Positions 17,835 to 27,409 are shown, counted from the first letter of the stretch. The stretch is DNA of 64,000 nt from Paenibacillus polygoni (GCF_030263935.1 NZ_CP127162.1:877501-941500); one strand, 5' to 3'. The notes: generated by a model not told the origin, from the letters alone. Made by a program: numbers and translations.

Positions 17835-18718
17835 TGCTCATTATGCAGATGACCTGGAAAGAGATGATTCGTAAGCGGGTTATGGTGCTCGCTATGATTC
17901 TTACGATACTATTCCTCATTGCTTACTGGTTTATTGCGGATGCTGTCGCAGGAAGTGAGAGCTTTGGGATGTTTTCGGATGACAATTCTATCATTACTAA
18001 CTATACGACGGGAGTTCTCATGATGATGATCGGCTTCTTCTTTGCTGGTTTTGTCATTGCGCTGCTCTCCATCTTTAGCTCATTCTCTTCGATCGCTGGG
18101 GAAGCGGAGCAAGGAGTCATGCAGGCGCTGCTTACACGTCCGATATCAAGAACACAGTTTTATATTGGGCGGTGGCTCGGATTTGTCACGTTGCTCTGCT
18201 GTTATACGCTGATTTTATATACAGCAATTATGGTCATTACGGATATCCATGCAGCAATCCCTAAAGACTTTATGGTTCATGTTAAGGCACTGCTCTTGCT
18301 TGCGCTCATTATTGTTCTGCTCGTTTCACTTACGATGCTCGGTTCTACTAAATTTTCATCGCTCGGAAACGGTGTGTTTATAACCATGTTATTTGGAGCA
18401 GGCTGGCTTGGCGGTATGCTGGAGAAGGTGCAGAAGATCGGGATTTTTGAGGCCTTTGGCGCAGAAGAAATCGGTAATACGCTGTCTAATATTTCGGGAC
18501 TCATGTCCATCATTATGCCAGTGGATGCGTTGCAGCGAAAAATGATGCATGGACTCATCGGTCTTGATGAACTAGGCAGTATCGTTAATGTAAGCCATAT
18601 GATATCCGGATTTTTCATCGGAGATGTTCCATCGGGCACCTTTGTGATCTATGCGATGCTATATGCTGCCATTGCTTTTGTATGGGGAGTCCTGCGATTC
18701 CGCAAGAAGGATTTATAA
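17831..18718 (+). CDS. ABC-2 type permease
   Basis: Membrane partner of the preceding ATPase, 295 residues with about six helices (for example MVLAMILTILFLIAYWFIA and GVLMMMIGFFFAGFVIALLSIF). The segment LLTRPISRTQFYIGRWLG is the typical cytoplasmic motif of ABC-2 permeases. Its ATG overlaps the ATPase stop by four bases (ATGA). It is the last gene of the sigma operon. Confidence 0.88.
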   Translation: MMLIMQMTWKEMIRKRVMVLAMILTILFLIAYWFIADAVAGSESFGMFSDDNSIITNYTTGVLMMMIGFFFAGFVIALLSIFSSFSSIAGEAEQGVMQALLTRPISRTQFYIGRWLGFVTLLCCYTLILYTAIMVITDIHAAIPKDFMVHVKALLLLALIIVLLVSLTMLGSTKFSSLGNGVFITMLFGAGWLGGMLEKVQKIGIFEAFGAEEIGNTLSNISGLMSIIMPVDALQRKMMHGLIGLDELGSIVNVSHMISGFFIGDVPSGTFVIYAMLYAAIAFVWGVLRFRKKDL

Positions 18719-18827
18719 GGATATAATTTTAATTTCAATTAAGAATATTTACAGTTAAAGAAACTATAATTGATTTGAAATGATCGTAATAAAATCAATA
18801 ATAAAATCAATAATTAAATGAATAAGA

Positions 18828-18950
18828 CCATCGGGACAAAGAAGGAAGGCTGCTGCTTTGATCTCTTCTGCGCAGATTTTAAAGCTCTGATACTAGCGCA
18901 GGAAGAGATATTATGAAAAGCAGGAGACAACTTTGACCCGGTGGTTTTTT
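18828..18950 (+). ncRNA. Unassigned structured RNA element ending in a U tract
   Basis: Three nested helices can form. The outer stem is CCATCGGGACAAAG with CTTTGACCCGGTGG (one mismatch, one G-U), the middle CTGCTTT with AAAGCAG (18853-18859, 18917-18923), and the inner ATCTCTTCTGCGC with GCGCAGGAAGAGAT (18861-18873, 18896-18909, one bulge). The apical loop is 22 bases. T6 directly follows the outer stem. It could be an elaborate terminator of the sigma operon, a stable small RNA, or an attenuating leader of the exporter operon starting 156 bases on. It does not match a riboswitch class I know. AT-rich sequence fills 18719-18827. Confidence 0.5.
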
Positions 18951-19105
18951 GTATATTTTAAAGTTCTATGCCGTAAATTTCTGCCTGTATAAATTAATTG
19001 TATTTCCCTTCCATATTTGGTATGATAGTGGCCTTCTCGCATTTCACCTTGTCTGAAGTAGACGCACGGCTGGCGTCTCAACCAAGCTTATCGGAGGTGT
19101 ATTCA

Positions 19106-19882
19106 TTGCTCTATTTCACTCTGGCCCGTAAGGCCTATGCAAGAAACTTGCAGTATCGCGGTGCACATATGGTGCACAATGTCGCAAGTGCTTTATTCGG
19201 TTATCTGTACGCCTGTATCTGGATTGGAATTGGGGAAGGGCGCTCTCTTGGAGAATACGGAACGCAGGGGATGGTCAGTTACATTGCATTTACGCAAGCA
19301 TCTCTTTGGGTAACGTCTTTTCTTACGAATGGCCTGGGGATCCCGGAGTCTGTAAGAACAGGTCATATCTCTATGGATCTGATGAGGCCTGTCCATCTTT
19401 TTACACATCTCATGTCTAGAGAATGGGGGCAGATTCTCTATCAGTTTCTGTACAAGTCCATTCCTATCTATCTCGTGTATCTCATTGCCTTCAAGCTTAG
19501 GCTGCCAGAGAACGGAATGACGTATGTCTTAACCACGGCAAGTTTGTTCGGAGCTACTTACATGGGAATCTGTATCAACTATCTCATTGGAGTCACTGCG
19601 ATGTGGACCACCGAATCAAGCTGGCTGCAATGGGCTAACCATGCACTTATTAATTTACTTGCGGGATTTTTCATCCCTATTGAATGGCTGCCTAAGATTC
19701 TCCAAACGATTGCCTGGTGGTCGCCCTATCCGTATCTTCTGTATGTACCGACTCGCATTTACCTTGGTTATGAGGATGGCTCTCTACTATTAGGAACCAT
19801 GGTGTGGATGCTGCTGCTCACGCTGATTTGTTTTCTTGCTACCTACTATCTTCGCAGAAAAGTGGAGGTGCAGGGAGGATGA
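19106..19882 (+). CDS. ABC-2 family permease (first of pair)
   Basis: Membrane subunit of an exporter, 258 residues, with about six helices including SLFGATYMGICINYLIGV and LINLLAGFFIPIEWLP. The motif FFIPIEWLPKILQTIAWWSPYPYLLYVP is typical of the ABC2_membrane_6 group. The TTG at 19106 is chosen because GGAGGT ends 7 bases before it; the longer frame from 18998 has no ribosome site and a poor N-terminus. The stop overlaps the next gene by four bases. Confidence 0.85.
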   Translation: MLYFTLARKAYARNLQYRGAHMVHNVASALFGYLYACIWIGIGEGRSLGEYGTQGMVSYIAFTQASLWVTSFLTNGLGIPESVRTGHISMDLMRPVHLFTHLMSREWGQILYQFLYKSIPIYLVYLIAFKLRLPENGMTYVLTTASLFGATYMGICINYLIGVTAMWTTESSWLQWANHALINLLAGFFIPIEWLPKILQTIAWWSPYPYLLYVPTRIYLGYEDGSLLLGTMVWMLLLTLICFLATYYLRRKVEVQGG

Positions 19883-20727
19883 ACACAAATACGGAGACAC
19901 ATTCATCACAAAAACATACCACTTTCTATCCACTTCGCACCTACTTAGAACTTTACGTATTACTGATCCGCACGAGCATTAAAAGTTCCATGCAATACAA
20001 ACTCAATTTCTTTCTCGGTTCTTTTCTCGCCGCTTTTATTCAAATTGCTGAATTTCTGATGATTGCGATTGTGCTTCATCGGTTTGGAGCCATTCAAGGC
20101 TGGAATATCTATGAGGTTGGTTATCTATTTTCCATCATGACTTTATCAAAAACGGTGTACCGCTCCATTGCGAACGAAGTACATCATCTTGAAAAATATT
20201 TAGTCAGCGGAGATATGGACCAGCTGCTAACAAGACCGCTGCCCGTTCTTTTCACTCTACTGCCGCAGCGCTTTCGTATCATGCTCGGGGAGTGGCTGCA
20301 GGGAGGGTTTGTCTTTGGTTGGTCTATTCATGGAATGATGAATAGCGGTCAGATTGGATGGATTGCTGTACCTCAGTCATTATTTGTGATCTTGACGGGG
20401 GCCGTTCTTTTATTTTCCATTGGCCTTGCTACTGCGACTATTGGATTCTGGACGACAAGAATCAGCGAACTCCAGACATTTACGGAAGATGCAGCGGGTA
20501 CGGCAGCAAGATTTCCACTCTCCCTTTATCCGAAATGGCTTGCCGGAATGCTCCTTTTTGTGCTGCCAGTAGGTCTAGTCAATTATGTACCTGCTCTTTA
20601 TATCTTGAGAGGGGAATGGGGGCCGTGGATTTTTCTCATCATTCTATTGGCAGCGATAGGCTTTCTCACCCTCAGCCTGCGGTTTTGGAAATTTGGCATG
20701 ACAAAATATCAGAGTACAGGTAGCTAA
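19879..20727 (+). CDS. ABC-2 family permease (second of pair)
   Basis: A 282-residue membrane protein of the same family as the preceding one, with hydrophobic stretches such as FFLGSFLAAFIQIAEFLMIAIVL and LFVILTGAVLLFSIGLATATIGF, and a cytoplasmic segment YLVSGDMDQLLTRPLPVLF matching GDMDxxLxRPL in this family. ATG 19879 follows GGAGGTG and overlaps the previous stop (ATGA); the longer open frame lies inside the upstream gene. The two permeases presumably form a heterodimer. Confidence 0.85.
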   Translation: MNTNTETHSSQKHTTFYPLRTYLELYVLLIRTSIKSSMQYKLNFFLGSFLAAFIQIAEFLMIAIVLHRFGAIQGWNIYEVGYLFSIMTLSKTVYRSIANEVHHLEKYLVSGDMDQLLTRPLPVLFTLLPQRFRIMLGEWLQGGFVFGWSIHGMMNSGQIGWIAVPQSLFVILTGAVLLFSIGLATATIGFWTTRISELQTFTEDAAGTAARFPLSLYPKWLAGMLLFVLPVGLVNYVPALYILRGEWGPWIFLIILLAAIGFLTLSLRFWKFGMTKYQSTGS

Positions 20728-20740
20728 GGAGGCGTCGGGT

Positions 20741-21718
20741 ATGATCGAAGTACAAGGCTTACATAAGGAGTTCAAAACGCCTGTCGTGAAAGACGGGAGT
20801 TTTGCGGGACTCCGCGCTTTATTTTCTAGAGAATACACGGTCAAACAAGCCGTTCAGAATATCAGTTTCCGGATTGAACCTGGAGAATTTGTAGGTTACA
20901 TCGGGCCGAATGGTGCAGGAAAATCGACGACGATAAAAATGTTAGCAGGTATCCTTCATCCGAGTTCAGGAAACGTACGAGTAAATGGAATGGATCCGCA
21001 TCAGCAGCGAAGACAAGTCGTAAGACGGCTTGGAGTGGTGTTTGGTCAGCGCAGTCAGTTGTGGTGGGACCTTCCGGTAAAAGACAGTTATGATATCCTC
21101 GCCAAAATGTACCGTGTGGATGATAAGGATAAACACGAACGGCTGGAAGAGTTTGCAGCTATTCTAGACCTGAAAGAATTCTGGGATACACCTGTACGCA
21201 AATTGTCGCTTGGACAGCGGATGCGTGCCGATCTAGGTGCAGCGATGCTTCATAATCCGGATATTCTGTTCCTTGATGAACCAACGATCGGGCTTGATGT
21301 GAATGCGAAGCGCAATATCCGCTCATTTTTGAAACTGTTGAACAAAGATTTCGGAAAAACGATTCTGCTGACAACCCATGACATGGATGATATCGAACAG
21401 CTATGCAGCAGAGTAATGGTCATTAATCATGGACAGCTTACTTATGATGGTACGGTGAAGTCTCTAAGGGAGAATATCGGTCTGCCTACTATTATAAAAG
21501 TATCGTATCTTGAGAATATCAAGAGTTCAAATGTTGCTAAATTTCATCACGAAGCGGTCAAGGTCATAGACCATACAGAGCGAACGATTACGGTAGAAGC
21601 CAATCGGAACCGCATTGGTACGATGCAAATCCTGGCTCAGCTTGGCGAATGGGGTGAACTTGCAGACGTAGAGATGCAGGAACCTGATTTTGAAGATGTG
21701 ATTCATAAAGTATATTAG
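20741..21718 (+). CDS. ABC transporter ATPase for the permease pair
   Basis: A 325-residue ATPase: Walker A IGPNGAGKSTTIKML, signature KLSLGQRMRADLGAAML, Walker B ILFLDEPTIGLD and switch LLTTHDMDD. The GQR/MR signature form and the N-terminal extension before the core are usual for the ABC-2 transporters that pair with ABC2_membrane_6 permeases. GAGGCG precedes ATG 20741. It ends the three-gene operon. The substrate is unknown. Confidence 0.9.
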   Translation: MIEVQGLHKEFKTPVVKDGSFAGLRALFSREYTVKQAVQNISFRIEPGEFVGYIGPNGAGKSTTIKMLAGILHPSSGNVRVNGMDPHQQRRQVVRRLGVVFGQRSQLWWDLPVKDSYDILAKMYRVDDKDKHERLEEFAAILDLKEFWDTPVRKLSLGQRMRADLGAAMLHNPDILFLDEPTIGLDVNAKRNIRSFLKLLNKDFGKTILLTTHDMDDIEQLCSRVMVINHGQLTYDGTVKSLRENIGLPTIIKVSYLENIKSSNVAKFHHEAVKVIDHTERTITVEANRNRIGTMQILAQLGEWGELADVEMQEPDFEDVIHKVY

Positions 21719-21729
21719 GTTCTACTGGA

Positions 21730-21764
21730 AGGTCATTTCCCGCCGTGGGAGTGGCCTTTTGTTG
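21730..21764 (+). terminator. Intrinsic terminator of the exporter operon
   Basis: AAGGTCATTTCC pairs with GGGAGTGGCCTT using several G-U pairs, followed by a short T-rich run. Confidence 0.7.
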
Positions 21765-21921
21765 TTAATGAAGAAGTATTTTAAATGTATTTCTAAAAAG
21801 AAATGATGTTAAAGGCTTGCTTTTTTAACCGTTTTTTAAGACGATACTAGTAGAGTGGAATCCGCTTACATAAAAGATAAGATTTATATTTTATTACCTA
21901 GATAACGTAGGTGAAAGGTGT

Positions 21922-21936
21922 TCTAAAACGTTTTTA
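21922..21936. promoter_or_regulatory. Possible operator before the GH95 gene
   Basis: CTAAAACGTTTTTAG is a near-perfect palindrome centred on CG, 45 bases before the start codon. It resembles LacI-family or degenerate cre operators. Confidence 0.3.
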
Positions 21937-21980
21937 GCCTTTCTGTAATATCAATAGTGATTATGCTTGGAGGAGACGAT

Positions 21981-24383
21981 ATGTATTTAACGTATAACCG
22001 TCCAGCTAAGGAATGGACCGAAGCATTGCCGATTGGAAACGGAAGAATAGGGGCGATGGTGTTTGGGCGTGTGGAGCAAGAACGTTTACAGCTAAATGAA
22101 GATACATTATGGTCAGGTCCACCCAAGGATTGGAACAATCCGCGTGCCAAAGAAGTGCTTCCGAAGGTGAGACAACTTATTAAGGAAGAGAAATATGCGG
22201 AAGCAGACAAGCTAACGAAGGAAATGCTCGGAGCTTACACACAGTCTTATCTGCCTTTTGGAGATTTACAGATTACGTTTGATCATGGAGATATCACGTC
22301 CGATTATAACCGGAGACTGGATCTAACGGATGGAATAACAAAAACGAAATATCGTATCGCAGATACAACATACACACGGGAAATCTTTGTGTCTCATCCT
22401 GATCAGGTTATCGTTATTCACCTAGAAGCAAGTGTACCGGGAAGATTGTCTTTCCATGCGAGTCATAGCAGTCTTCTTCGTCATGAAACAGAGGCTGAAG
22501 AGAACCAGGCGATTATCAAAGGATACGCGCCCGAGATTGTGAATCCAAGTTATTACCCTGCAGATGATCCCATTCGTTATGGCAAATCAGGTGAGACGGA
22601 TGCCATGCGTTTTGAAGGGAGACTCGCGATTCAGCATAAAGGAGGAAGTGCACGAGCGCAGGCTACTGGAATCAGGGTAGAAGGTGCAGATCAGGCGACT
22701 CTTTATTTTAGTTGTGCGACAAGCTTTAACGGTTATGACCGCTCTCCGGGAAAAGAAGGCAAAGATGAGTCTCTCCATGCACGAAATGATCTGGAAAAAG
22801 CCCTTGCGTATGAATATGAAGACCTGCGGAATCGTCACGTAGAAGATTATCAGGAGCTGTATAATCGGGTATCACTTGATCTGGGTCCAGCTTTGGAGTC
22901 AGAAGATCTGCCTACCGATGAGCGTATCGTAAAATATGGCGGGAAAGACCCGTATTTGGTTCAGCTTTTATTTCAATATGGCCGTTATTTACTGATATCA
23001 AGCTCGCGTCCAGGAACACAACCAGCCAATCTGCAAGGAATCTGGAATCACGAAACGAGAGCACCATGGAGCAGTAATTATACGCTGAACATCAATGCAG
23101 AAATGAATTATTGGCCAGCTGAAACAGCGAATTTATCCGAGTGCCATGAACCTCTAATCGATCTGATTACCAGACTTTCCGTTAATGGTAAGAAGACAGC
23201 AGAGATTAACTATGGCGCATGCGGATGGGTAGCTCACCATAATTCTGACCTATGGGGACAGACTGGACCGGTGGGTGCTTTTGGACATGGAGATCCGATA
23301 TGGGCATTATGGCAGATGGGCGGAGTATGGCTGTGCCAGCATTTATATGAACATTATGTATTTACACAAGACACCGATTTCCTTAAAAATAAAGCGTATC
23401 CGATCATGAAGGAAGCGGCTTTGTTCTGTCTGGATTGGCTTATTCAAGGAGAGGATGGTTCTTGGTATACGGCACCTTCGACCTCCCCGGAGCATCGCTT
23501 CCGCGTGAATGGGGAACTACATCAGGTGACTACGACAGCGACAATGGACTTGGCTTTGATCCATGATCTATTCACGAATCTTATCGAAGTGACTGCTGTT
23601 CTCGGTGAAGATGAGGATTTTGCAAAAGAGCTCCAGCAGCGTAGAGATGAACTTCCTCCACTGCAGATTGGGAAGTATGGACAGCTGCAGGAATGGCTTC
23701 ATGACTATGAAGACGAAGATGTTCACCATAGGCATGTGTCTCATCTTTTCGGTGTATACCCAGGGCGCCAGCTGACAGCAAAAGATACACCGAAGCTCAT
23801 GGAGGCTGCGAAAGTATCTTTGCAGCGGCGCGGTGATGGAGGGACGGGCTGGAGTCTCGGCTGGAAAGTCGGACTGTGGGCACGTTTCAAAGATGGAAAC
23901 CGGGCGCATCGCCTTATATCAAATCTGCTGCAGCTTGTAAGGGACGGTTCTGAACGCTATGAAAGCGGCGGCGTGTATCCGAACATGTTCGACGCACATC
24001 CGCCATTCCAAATTGATGGAAACTTTGCAGCAACATCAGGAATTATTGAGCTTCTTCTTCAGTCCCATCTAGGATATATTGAACTTTTGCCGGCACTTCC
24101 AGATGCTTGGGCGACAGGAAGTGTTCGCGGACTTCGCGCACGCGGAGGATACGAAGTTGCTATTTCGTGGACTGAAGGTAAGCTGAAAGAAGCAGAAATA
24201 AAGCCCGATCAATCCGGGACTTGTACCATTTGTATAGAAGGAATAAATACAGGAGTTCTTATTGTGAGAACAGCTGGCGGGTTGGAGGTAAGCACCACTG
24301 ACCTGGGGAACGGACTTATTTCCTTCCTTGTAGAGGCAAAACAAAGCTATATTGTGACGGTGCAAAAAGGGGAGAAGGAATAG
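21981..24383 (+). CDS. Glycoside hydrolase GH95 (alpha-L-fucosidase/galactosidase type)
   Basis: An inverting exo-glycosidase that removes alpha-linked L-fucose or L-galactose. The 800 residues lack a signal peptide, so it is intracellular. Family features seen: [18 protein letters not shown] and [11 protein letters not shown] at the start, [28 protein letters not shown] with the Asn and Glu region of the active site, [10 protein letters not shown] with the catalytic Asp region, and [13 protein letters not shown] and [26 protein letters not shown] 21981 follows GGAGGAG by 6 bases; the upstream GTG 21957 is less likely. It stands alone, so the glycan source is not shown by context. Confidence 0.92.
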   Translation: MYLTYNRPAKEWTEALPIGNGRIGAMVFGRVEQERLQLNEDTLWSGPPKDWNNPRAKEVLPKVRQLIKEEKYAEADKLTKEMLGAYTQSYLPFGDLQITFDHGDITSDYNRRLDLTDGITKTKYRIADTTYTREIFVSHPDQVIVIHLEASVPGRLSFHASHSSLLRHETEAEENQAIIKGYAPEIVNPSYYPADDPIRYGKSGETDAMRFEGRLAIQHKGGSARAQATGIRVEGADQATLYFSCATSFNGYDRSPGKEGKDESLHARNDLEKALAYEYEDLRNRHVEDYQELYNRVSLDLGPALESEDLPTDERIVKYGGKDPYLVQLLFQYGRYLLISSSRPGTQPANLQGIWNHETRAPWSSNYTLNINAEMNYWPAETANLSECHEPLIDLITRLSVNGKKTAEINYGACGWVAHHNSDLWGQTGPVGAFGHGDPIWALWQMGGVWLCQHLYEHYVFTQDTDFLKNKAYPIMKEAALFCLDWLIQGEDGSWYTAPSTSPEHRFRVNGELHQVTTTATMDLALIHDLFTNLIEVTAVLGEDEDFAKELQQRRDELPPLQIGKYGQLQEWLHDYEDEDVHHRHVSHLFGVYPGRQLTAKDTPKLMEAAKVSLQRRGDGGTGWSLGWKVGLWARFKDGNRAHRLISNLLQLVRDGSERYESGGVYPNMFDAHPPFQIDGNFAATSGIIELLLQSHLGYIELLPALPDAWATGSVRGLRARGGYEVAISWTEGKLKEAEIKPDQSGTCTICIEGINTGVLIVRTAGGLEVSTTDLGNGLISFLVEAKQSYIVTVQKGEKE

Positions 24384-24432
24384 AAAGAACGTGATGTGAT
24401 GACACGGATAATTAAAATGATGACACGGATAT

Positions 24433-24475
24433 GGATAGAGAATCAGAGCAATTCTGAATCTCTATCCTTTTTTGT
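24433..24475 (+). terminator. Intrinsic terminator of the GH95 gene
   Basis: A 15-bp stem GGATAGAGAATCAGA/TCTGAATCTCTATCC has one mismatch and T7 after it. Just upstream the 13-mer GATGACACGGATA occurs twice. Confidence 0.85.
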
Positions 24476-24603
24476 TTTTGTATAAACTACGCAATTAATA
24501 ATACGATCTTGAAAAAAATGTCTGTCATTCCAGGAGATTATATGATAAATTGTCTTCTTCTTTTGTACAAAATTACCAATAAGATAGGAGGATTATATAA
24601 TAT

Positions 24604-25104
24604 ATGAAAAAAAGGGTAACTGTCTTTGTACTCATATTTCTTTGTCTACTATTAATCGCCTTGCTAATTAACAAAAATAAGGCGGATAACGAGTCGGAAT
24701 CAAAATATTACTTGAGTTTTGTTTCAAGCGTCCAGACCTTGGATCGTAGTTTGGATCTAATTCAAGAGGATCAAGAACCTGATAAAATTGCTGAAGGTAT
24801 GTTTGATGTTTATACATCTTTCGTTTTTTCAAGCTTTCGCTTGGATCTTTTTAAAAGTAATGCTCCTCGATCTATTGATTTAGATATACTTGCTAACGAC
24901 TTTTTATTACTAAGGACTCGATATGAACCACTCGTAAGAAATCAGATAACAAACAAAGATGATTTTAATTTTGAAGATCATGCCAAATTCAAAAGCCAAA
25001 TTCATCTATTTGTAAACGAATTACCTGAAAAATATGAGAATTCTAAGGAATTTGTTGAAAAGCTTAATAAGGCCTCAGAGCATATCAAACCATTAATAAG
25101 TTAG
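24604..25104 (+). CDS. Secreted or membrane-anchored protein of unknown function
   Basis: A 166-residue protein I do not recognise. It has an N-terminal basic residue run and one hydrophobic helix (VTVFVLIFLCLLLIALLI, residues 5-22) with no lipobox, so it is an anchor or signal. The rest is mostly helical and charged (for example QTLDRSLDLIQEDQEPDKIAE). The ribosome site AGGAGG lies 11 bases before ATG. A strong hairpin terminator follows. Base composition is more AT-rich than the flanking GH95 gene. Confidence 0.7.
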   Translation: MKKRVTVFVLIFLCLLLIALLINKNKADNESESKYYLSFVSSVQTLDRSLDLIQEDQEPDKIAEGMFDVYTSFVFSSFRLDLFKSNAPRSIDLDILANDFLLLRTRYEPLVRNQITNKDDFNFEDHAKFKSQIHLFVNELPEKYENSKEFVEKLNKASEHIKPLIS

Positions 25105-25170
25105 TAATTAAGAATTATAGAGAATTATAGGGAATTTCCTATAGCTATCTTACTGTTTGCAAAAAAAATT

Positions 25171-25219
25171 ACTGCACTTCATCCAATAGATATCATATAA
25201 CGGATGAAGTGCAGTTTTT
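25171..25219 (+). terminator. Bidirectional intrinsic terminator
   Basis: A perfect 14-bp stem ACTGCACTTCATCC/GGATGAAGTGCAGT has T5 after it and A8 before it. Confidence 0.9.
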
Positions 25220-25455
25220 ATATGGCTAAATTAAAGTGGAAACAGTTCGCATAAACTACGAGCGAATAGCTGTGGTGTTATCTTTTCCTTAAAGTGAGGT
25301 ATAAAGGAACGGTAGCTTATCTCCCTGCTCTATAAAAATAATAGAAGAGGCCGATCGCGTAAGGGACAGAATGGGGATGAAGAAGCAGAGCGTTTGTATT
25401 TGGAGCTGGATGGTTACATCTAGAGGGACTACATGAGAATTCAGCTCCAACGATG

Positions 25456-25720
25456 ATCGGAACTCCCATCTGTTCACTGGAGCATTTGAGCTCCACCGCT
25501 ATCGGAACTCCCATCTGTTCACTGGAGCATTTGAGCTCCACCGCTATCGGAACTCCCATCTGTTCACTGGAGCATTTGAGCTCCACCGCTATCGGAACTC
25601 CCATCTGTTCACTGGAGCATTTGAGCTCCACCGCTATCGGAATTCACACCTGTCACTGGAACATTCGAGCTTCAACGACGATCAGAATCCCTATCTGCCA
25701 CTGGAGTACTACAGCTTTTC
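25456..25720. repeat. 45-bp tandem repeat array with internal hairpins
   Basis: Four identical 45-bp units begin at 25456, 25501, 25546 and 25591, each starting ATCGGAACTCCCATC. Two diverged units follow (25636 and about 25681). Traces of a unit precede the array (AGCTCCAACGATG). Each perfect unit contains TGGAGC-ATTTGA-GCTCCA, a 6-bp hairpin. The unit is a multiple of three and stays open in frames on both strands, but no ribosome site or start supports coding. It is not a CRISPR, because there are no unique spacers. The rest of 25221-25455 holds no recognised feature. Confidence 0.9.
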
Positions 25721-25728
25721 ATTCCCTC

Positions 25729-25758
25729 TTGGCAGCTTCCCTTATTTTGTGATATGAT
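25729..25758 (+). promoter_or_regulatory. Promoter of the amino-acid ABC operon
   Basis: TTGGCA and TATGAT are separated by 18 bases, about 70 bases before the start codon and directly after the repeat array. Confidence 0.6.
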
Positions 25759-25825
25759 AGTTTCACCTTAGTAACATGGTAGCGAACTAAAGCGTTTTGA
25801 GATAGATACAACGGAGGGAAACAAC

Positions 25826-26602
25826 ATGAAAAAGTCACTATGGATTACACTGAGTTTAAGTTTAATGGTTGTTATTCTTGCAGCTTGCGGAAGTGATACA
25901 AGTGGAAGCGGGGCAGATAAGATTGTCATTGGTATTGACGATAAGTTTGCCCCGCTGGGATTTAGGGATGAGAAGAATGAGATTGTTGGATTCGATATAG
26001 ATTATGCGAGAGCAGCAGTCGAAAAAATGGGTAAAGAAGTAGAGTTCCAACCCATCGACTGGTCTTCCAAAGAATCAGAGCTGAACAGCGGACGTATTGA
26101 TCTGATCTGGAACGGCTATACGATTACAGAGGATCGCAAAGATAAAGTACTGTTTACGAAGCCTTATCTTAAAAATAGTCAGGTTGTCGTAACGCTGGCT
26201 GACTCACAACTTACAACACTTGCTGATCTTGCCGGGAAAAAAGTAGGGCTGCAAAATCTTTCTTCTGCATCCGATGCACTGAGTGAGAATCCAATCAAAG
26301 ATCAGATCAAGAGTATATCCGAATTCCCCGATAATGTACTTGCTCTAAGTGATCTGAAGAGCGGTCGCCTCGATGCGGTTGTCATTGATGAAGTGGTAGC
26401 TGACTATTATATGTCTCTTGAAGAAGGAACGTATAAAATCTTGGATGAAACGTTGTCTCCAGAGGAATACGGAATCGGTGTGAAGAAGGGGAATGAAGAA
26501 CTGCTGACAAGTCTGCAAACCGCAATAGACGAATTGATTGAAGAAGGAACAGCTACTACGATTTCGGAAAAATGGTTTGGAGAAGATAAGGTGCTTCGCT
26601 AA
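25826..26602 (+). CDS. Amino-acid ABC transporter binding lipoprotein
   Basis: Captures a polar amino acid (or cystine-like solute) outside the cell. The 258 residues have a signal peptide with lipobox LAAC and a bacterial solute-binding family 3 fold: IVIGIDDKFAPLGFRDEKNEIVGFDID, the ELNSGRIDLIWNGYTITEDRK ligand loop, and the YGIGVKKGNEELLTSLQTAIDEL end. The ribosome site GGAGGGAA precedes ATG. It is followed by permease and ATPase genes. The exact ligand cannot be told from sequence reading. Confidence 0.92.
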   Translation: MKKSLWITLSLSLMVVILAACGSDTSGSGADKIVIGIDDKFAPLGFRDEKNEIVGFDIDYARAAVEKMGKEVEFQPIDWSSKESELNSGRIDLIWNGYTITEDRKDKVLFTKPYLKNSQVVVTLADSQLTTLADLAGKKVGLQNLSSASDALSENPIKDQIKSISEFPDNVLALSDLKSGRLDAVVIDEVVADYYMSLEEGTYKILDETLSPEEYGIGVKKGNEELLTSLQTAIDELIEEGTATTISEKWFGEDKVLR

Positions 26603-26675
26603 GCCTAGCTGACTCATATATAACACTGAATACAATCATATTAGAACTGATGTAAGAAATTCATTTAATAGGATT

Positions 26676-26709
26676 GAAAACCGGGAGTTTCTTATCCGGT
26701 TTTCTTTTT
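26676..26709 (+). terminator. Attenuator between binding protein and permease genes
   Basis: A perfect 9-bp stem GAAAACCGG/CCGGTTTTC is followed by TTTTTA within the operon. It probably lowers expression of the permease and ATPase relative to the binding protein. Confidence 0.75.
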
Positions 26710-26728
26710 ACTTAGGAGCCTGAGAAAT

Positions 26729-27388
26729 ATGACACTAGATTATCTTTGGAGTATTACACTTCCGATGCTCGAAGGTGCACGGACAACACTTTTACTATTT
26801 TTCGCAGCAATTATCTTGTCTATTCCGCTTGGATTTTTATTTACCCTGATGGCAAACAGTAAGTTTAAGCCGTTGTCTGCTTTTGCACATACGTACATTT
26901 ATGTGATGCGAGGCACACCGCTGCTATTGCAATTATTGTTCTTCTGTTATGGACTACCTATGCTGCCTGTTATAGGGGAGCATCTCGTGATGGATCGTGC
27001 AGTTGCAGCAGGACTAGCGTTTATACTTAACTATGCTGCTTATTTTGCGGAAATTTTCAGAGGCGGCTTGCTGTCAATCGACAAGGGACAATATGAAGCT
27101 TCGCAGGTCCTTGGACTGAATAAATTTCAGACGTTAACCAAAGTTATCTTACCGCAGATGATTCGAGTTGTTCTTCCATCTACAGCAAATGAATCAATCA
27201 CACTCGTGAAAGATACAGCATTATTGTACGCCGTAGCTGTACCGGAAGTACTTCATTTTGCACAAACGGCAGTGAACAGAGACGCAACGATCGTACCTTT
27301 TGCCATTGCCGCCATTATCTATTTATTAATGACACTTGTGCTGACGCTGATCTTCAAGGCGCTGGAGAGAAAGTACAAATTTGAATAA
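26729..27388 (+). CDS. Amino-acid ABC transporter permease
   Basis: A 219-residue membrane subunit of the polar amino-acid (HisM/GlnP) family. Helices begin near residue 15 (TTLLLFFAAIILSIPLGFLF). MRGTPLLLQLLFFCYGLP is the family's conserved segment, and the ATPase-contacting EAA loop reads YEASQVLGLNKFQTLTKVILPQ. The pore probably forms as a homodimer since only one permease gene is present. AGGAG precedes ATG 26729. Confidence 0.92.
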   Translation: MTLDYLWSITLPMLEGARTTLLLFFAAIILSIPLGFLFTLMANSKFKPLSAFAHTYIYVMRGTPLLLQLLFFCYGLPMLPVIGEHLVMDRAVAAGLAFILNYAAYFAEIFRGGLLSIDKGQYEASQVLGLNKFQTLTKVILPQMIRVVLPSTANESITLVKDTALLYAVAVPEVLHFAQTAVNRDATIVPFAIAAIIYLLMTLVLTLIFKALERKYKFE

Positions 27389-27409
27389 ACAACAAAGGGA
27401 TGTCTTGTA

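Noticed and set aside
18828..18950. T-box or known riboswitch
   Set aside because: GGTGG occurs near the end, but the T-box sequence, specifier stem and downstream aminoacyl or amino-acid gene are missing; other classes did not fit.
18998..19105. Longer N-terminus for the first ABC-2 permease
   Set aside because: No ribosome site before 18998, while GGAGGT precedes TTG 19106 at a normal distance.
25456..25720. CRISPR array
   Set aside because: Repeats are directly adjacent with no unique spacers, and no cas genes are near.
25317..25752. Open frames on both strands through the 45-bp repeats
   Set aside because: They stay open only because the unit length is a multiple of three and the unit lacks stops; no start signal supports them.
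25740..25765. GlnR/TnrA site at the amino-acid ABC promoter
   Set aside because: TGTGA is present but the second half-site is wrong in spacing and sequence.
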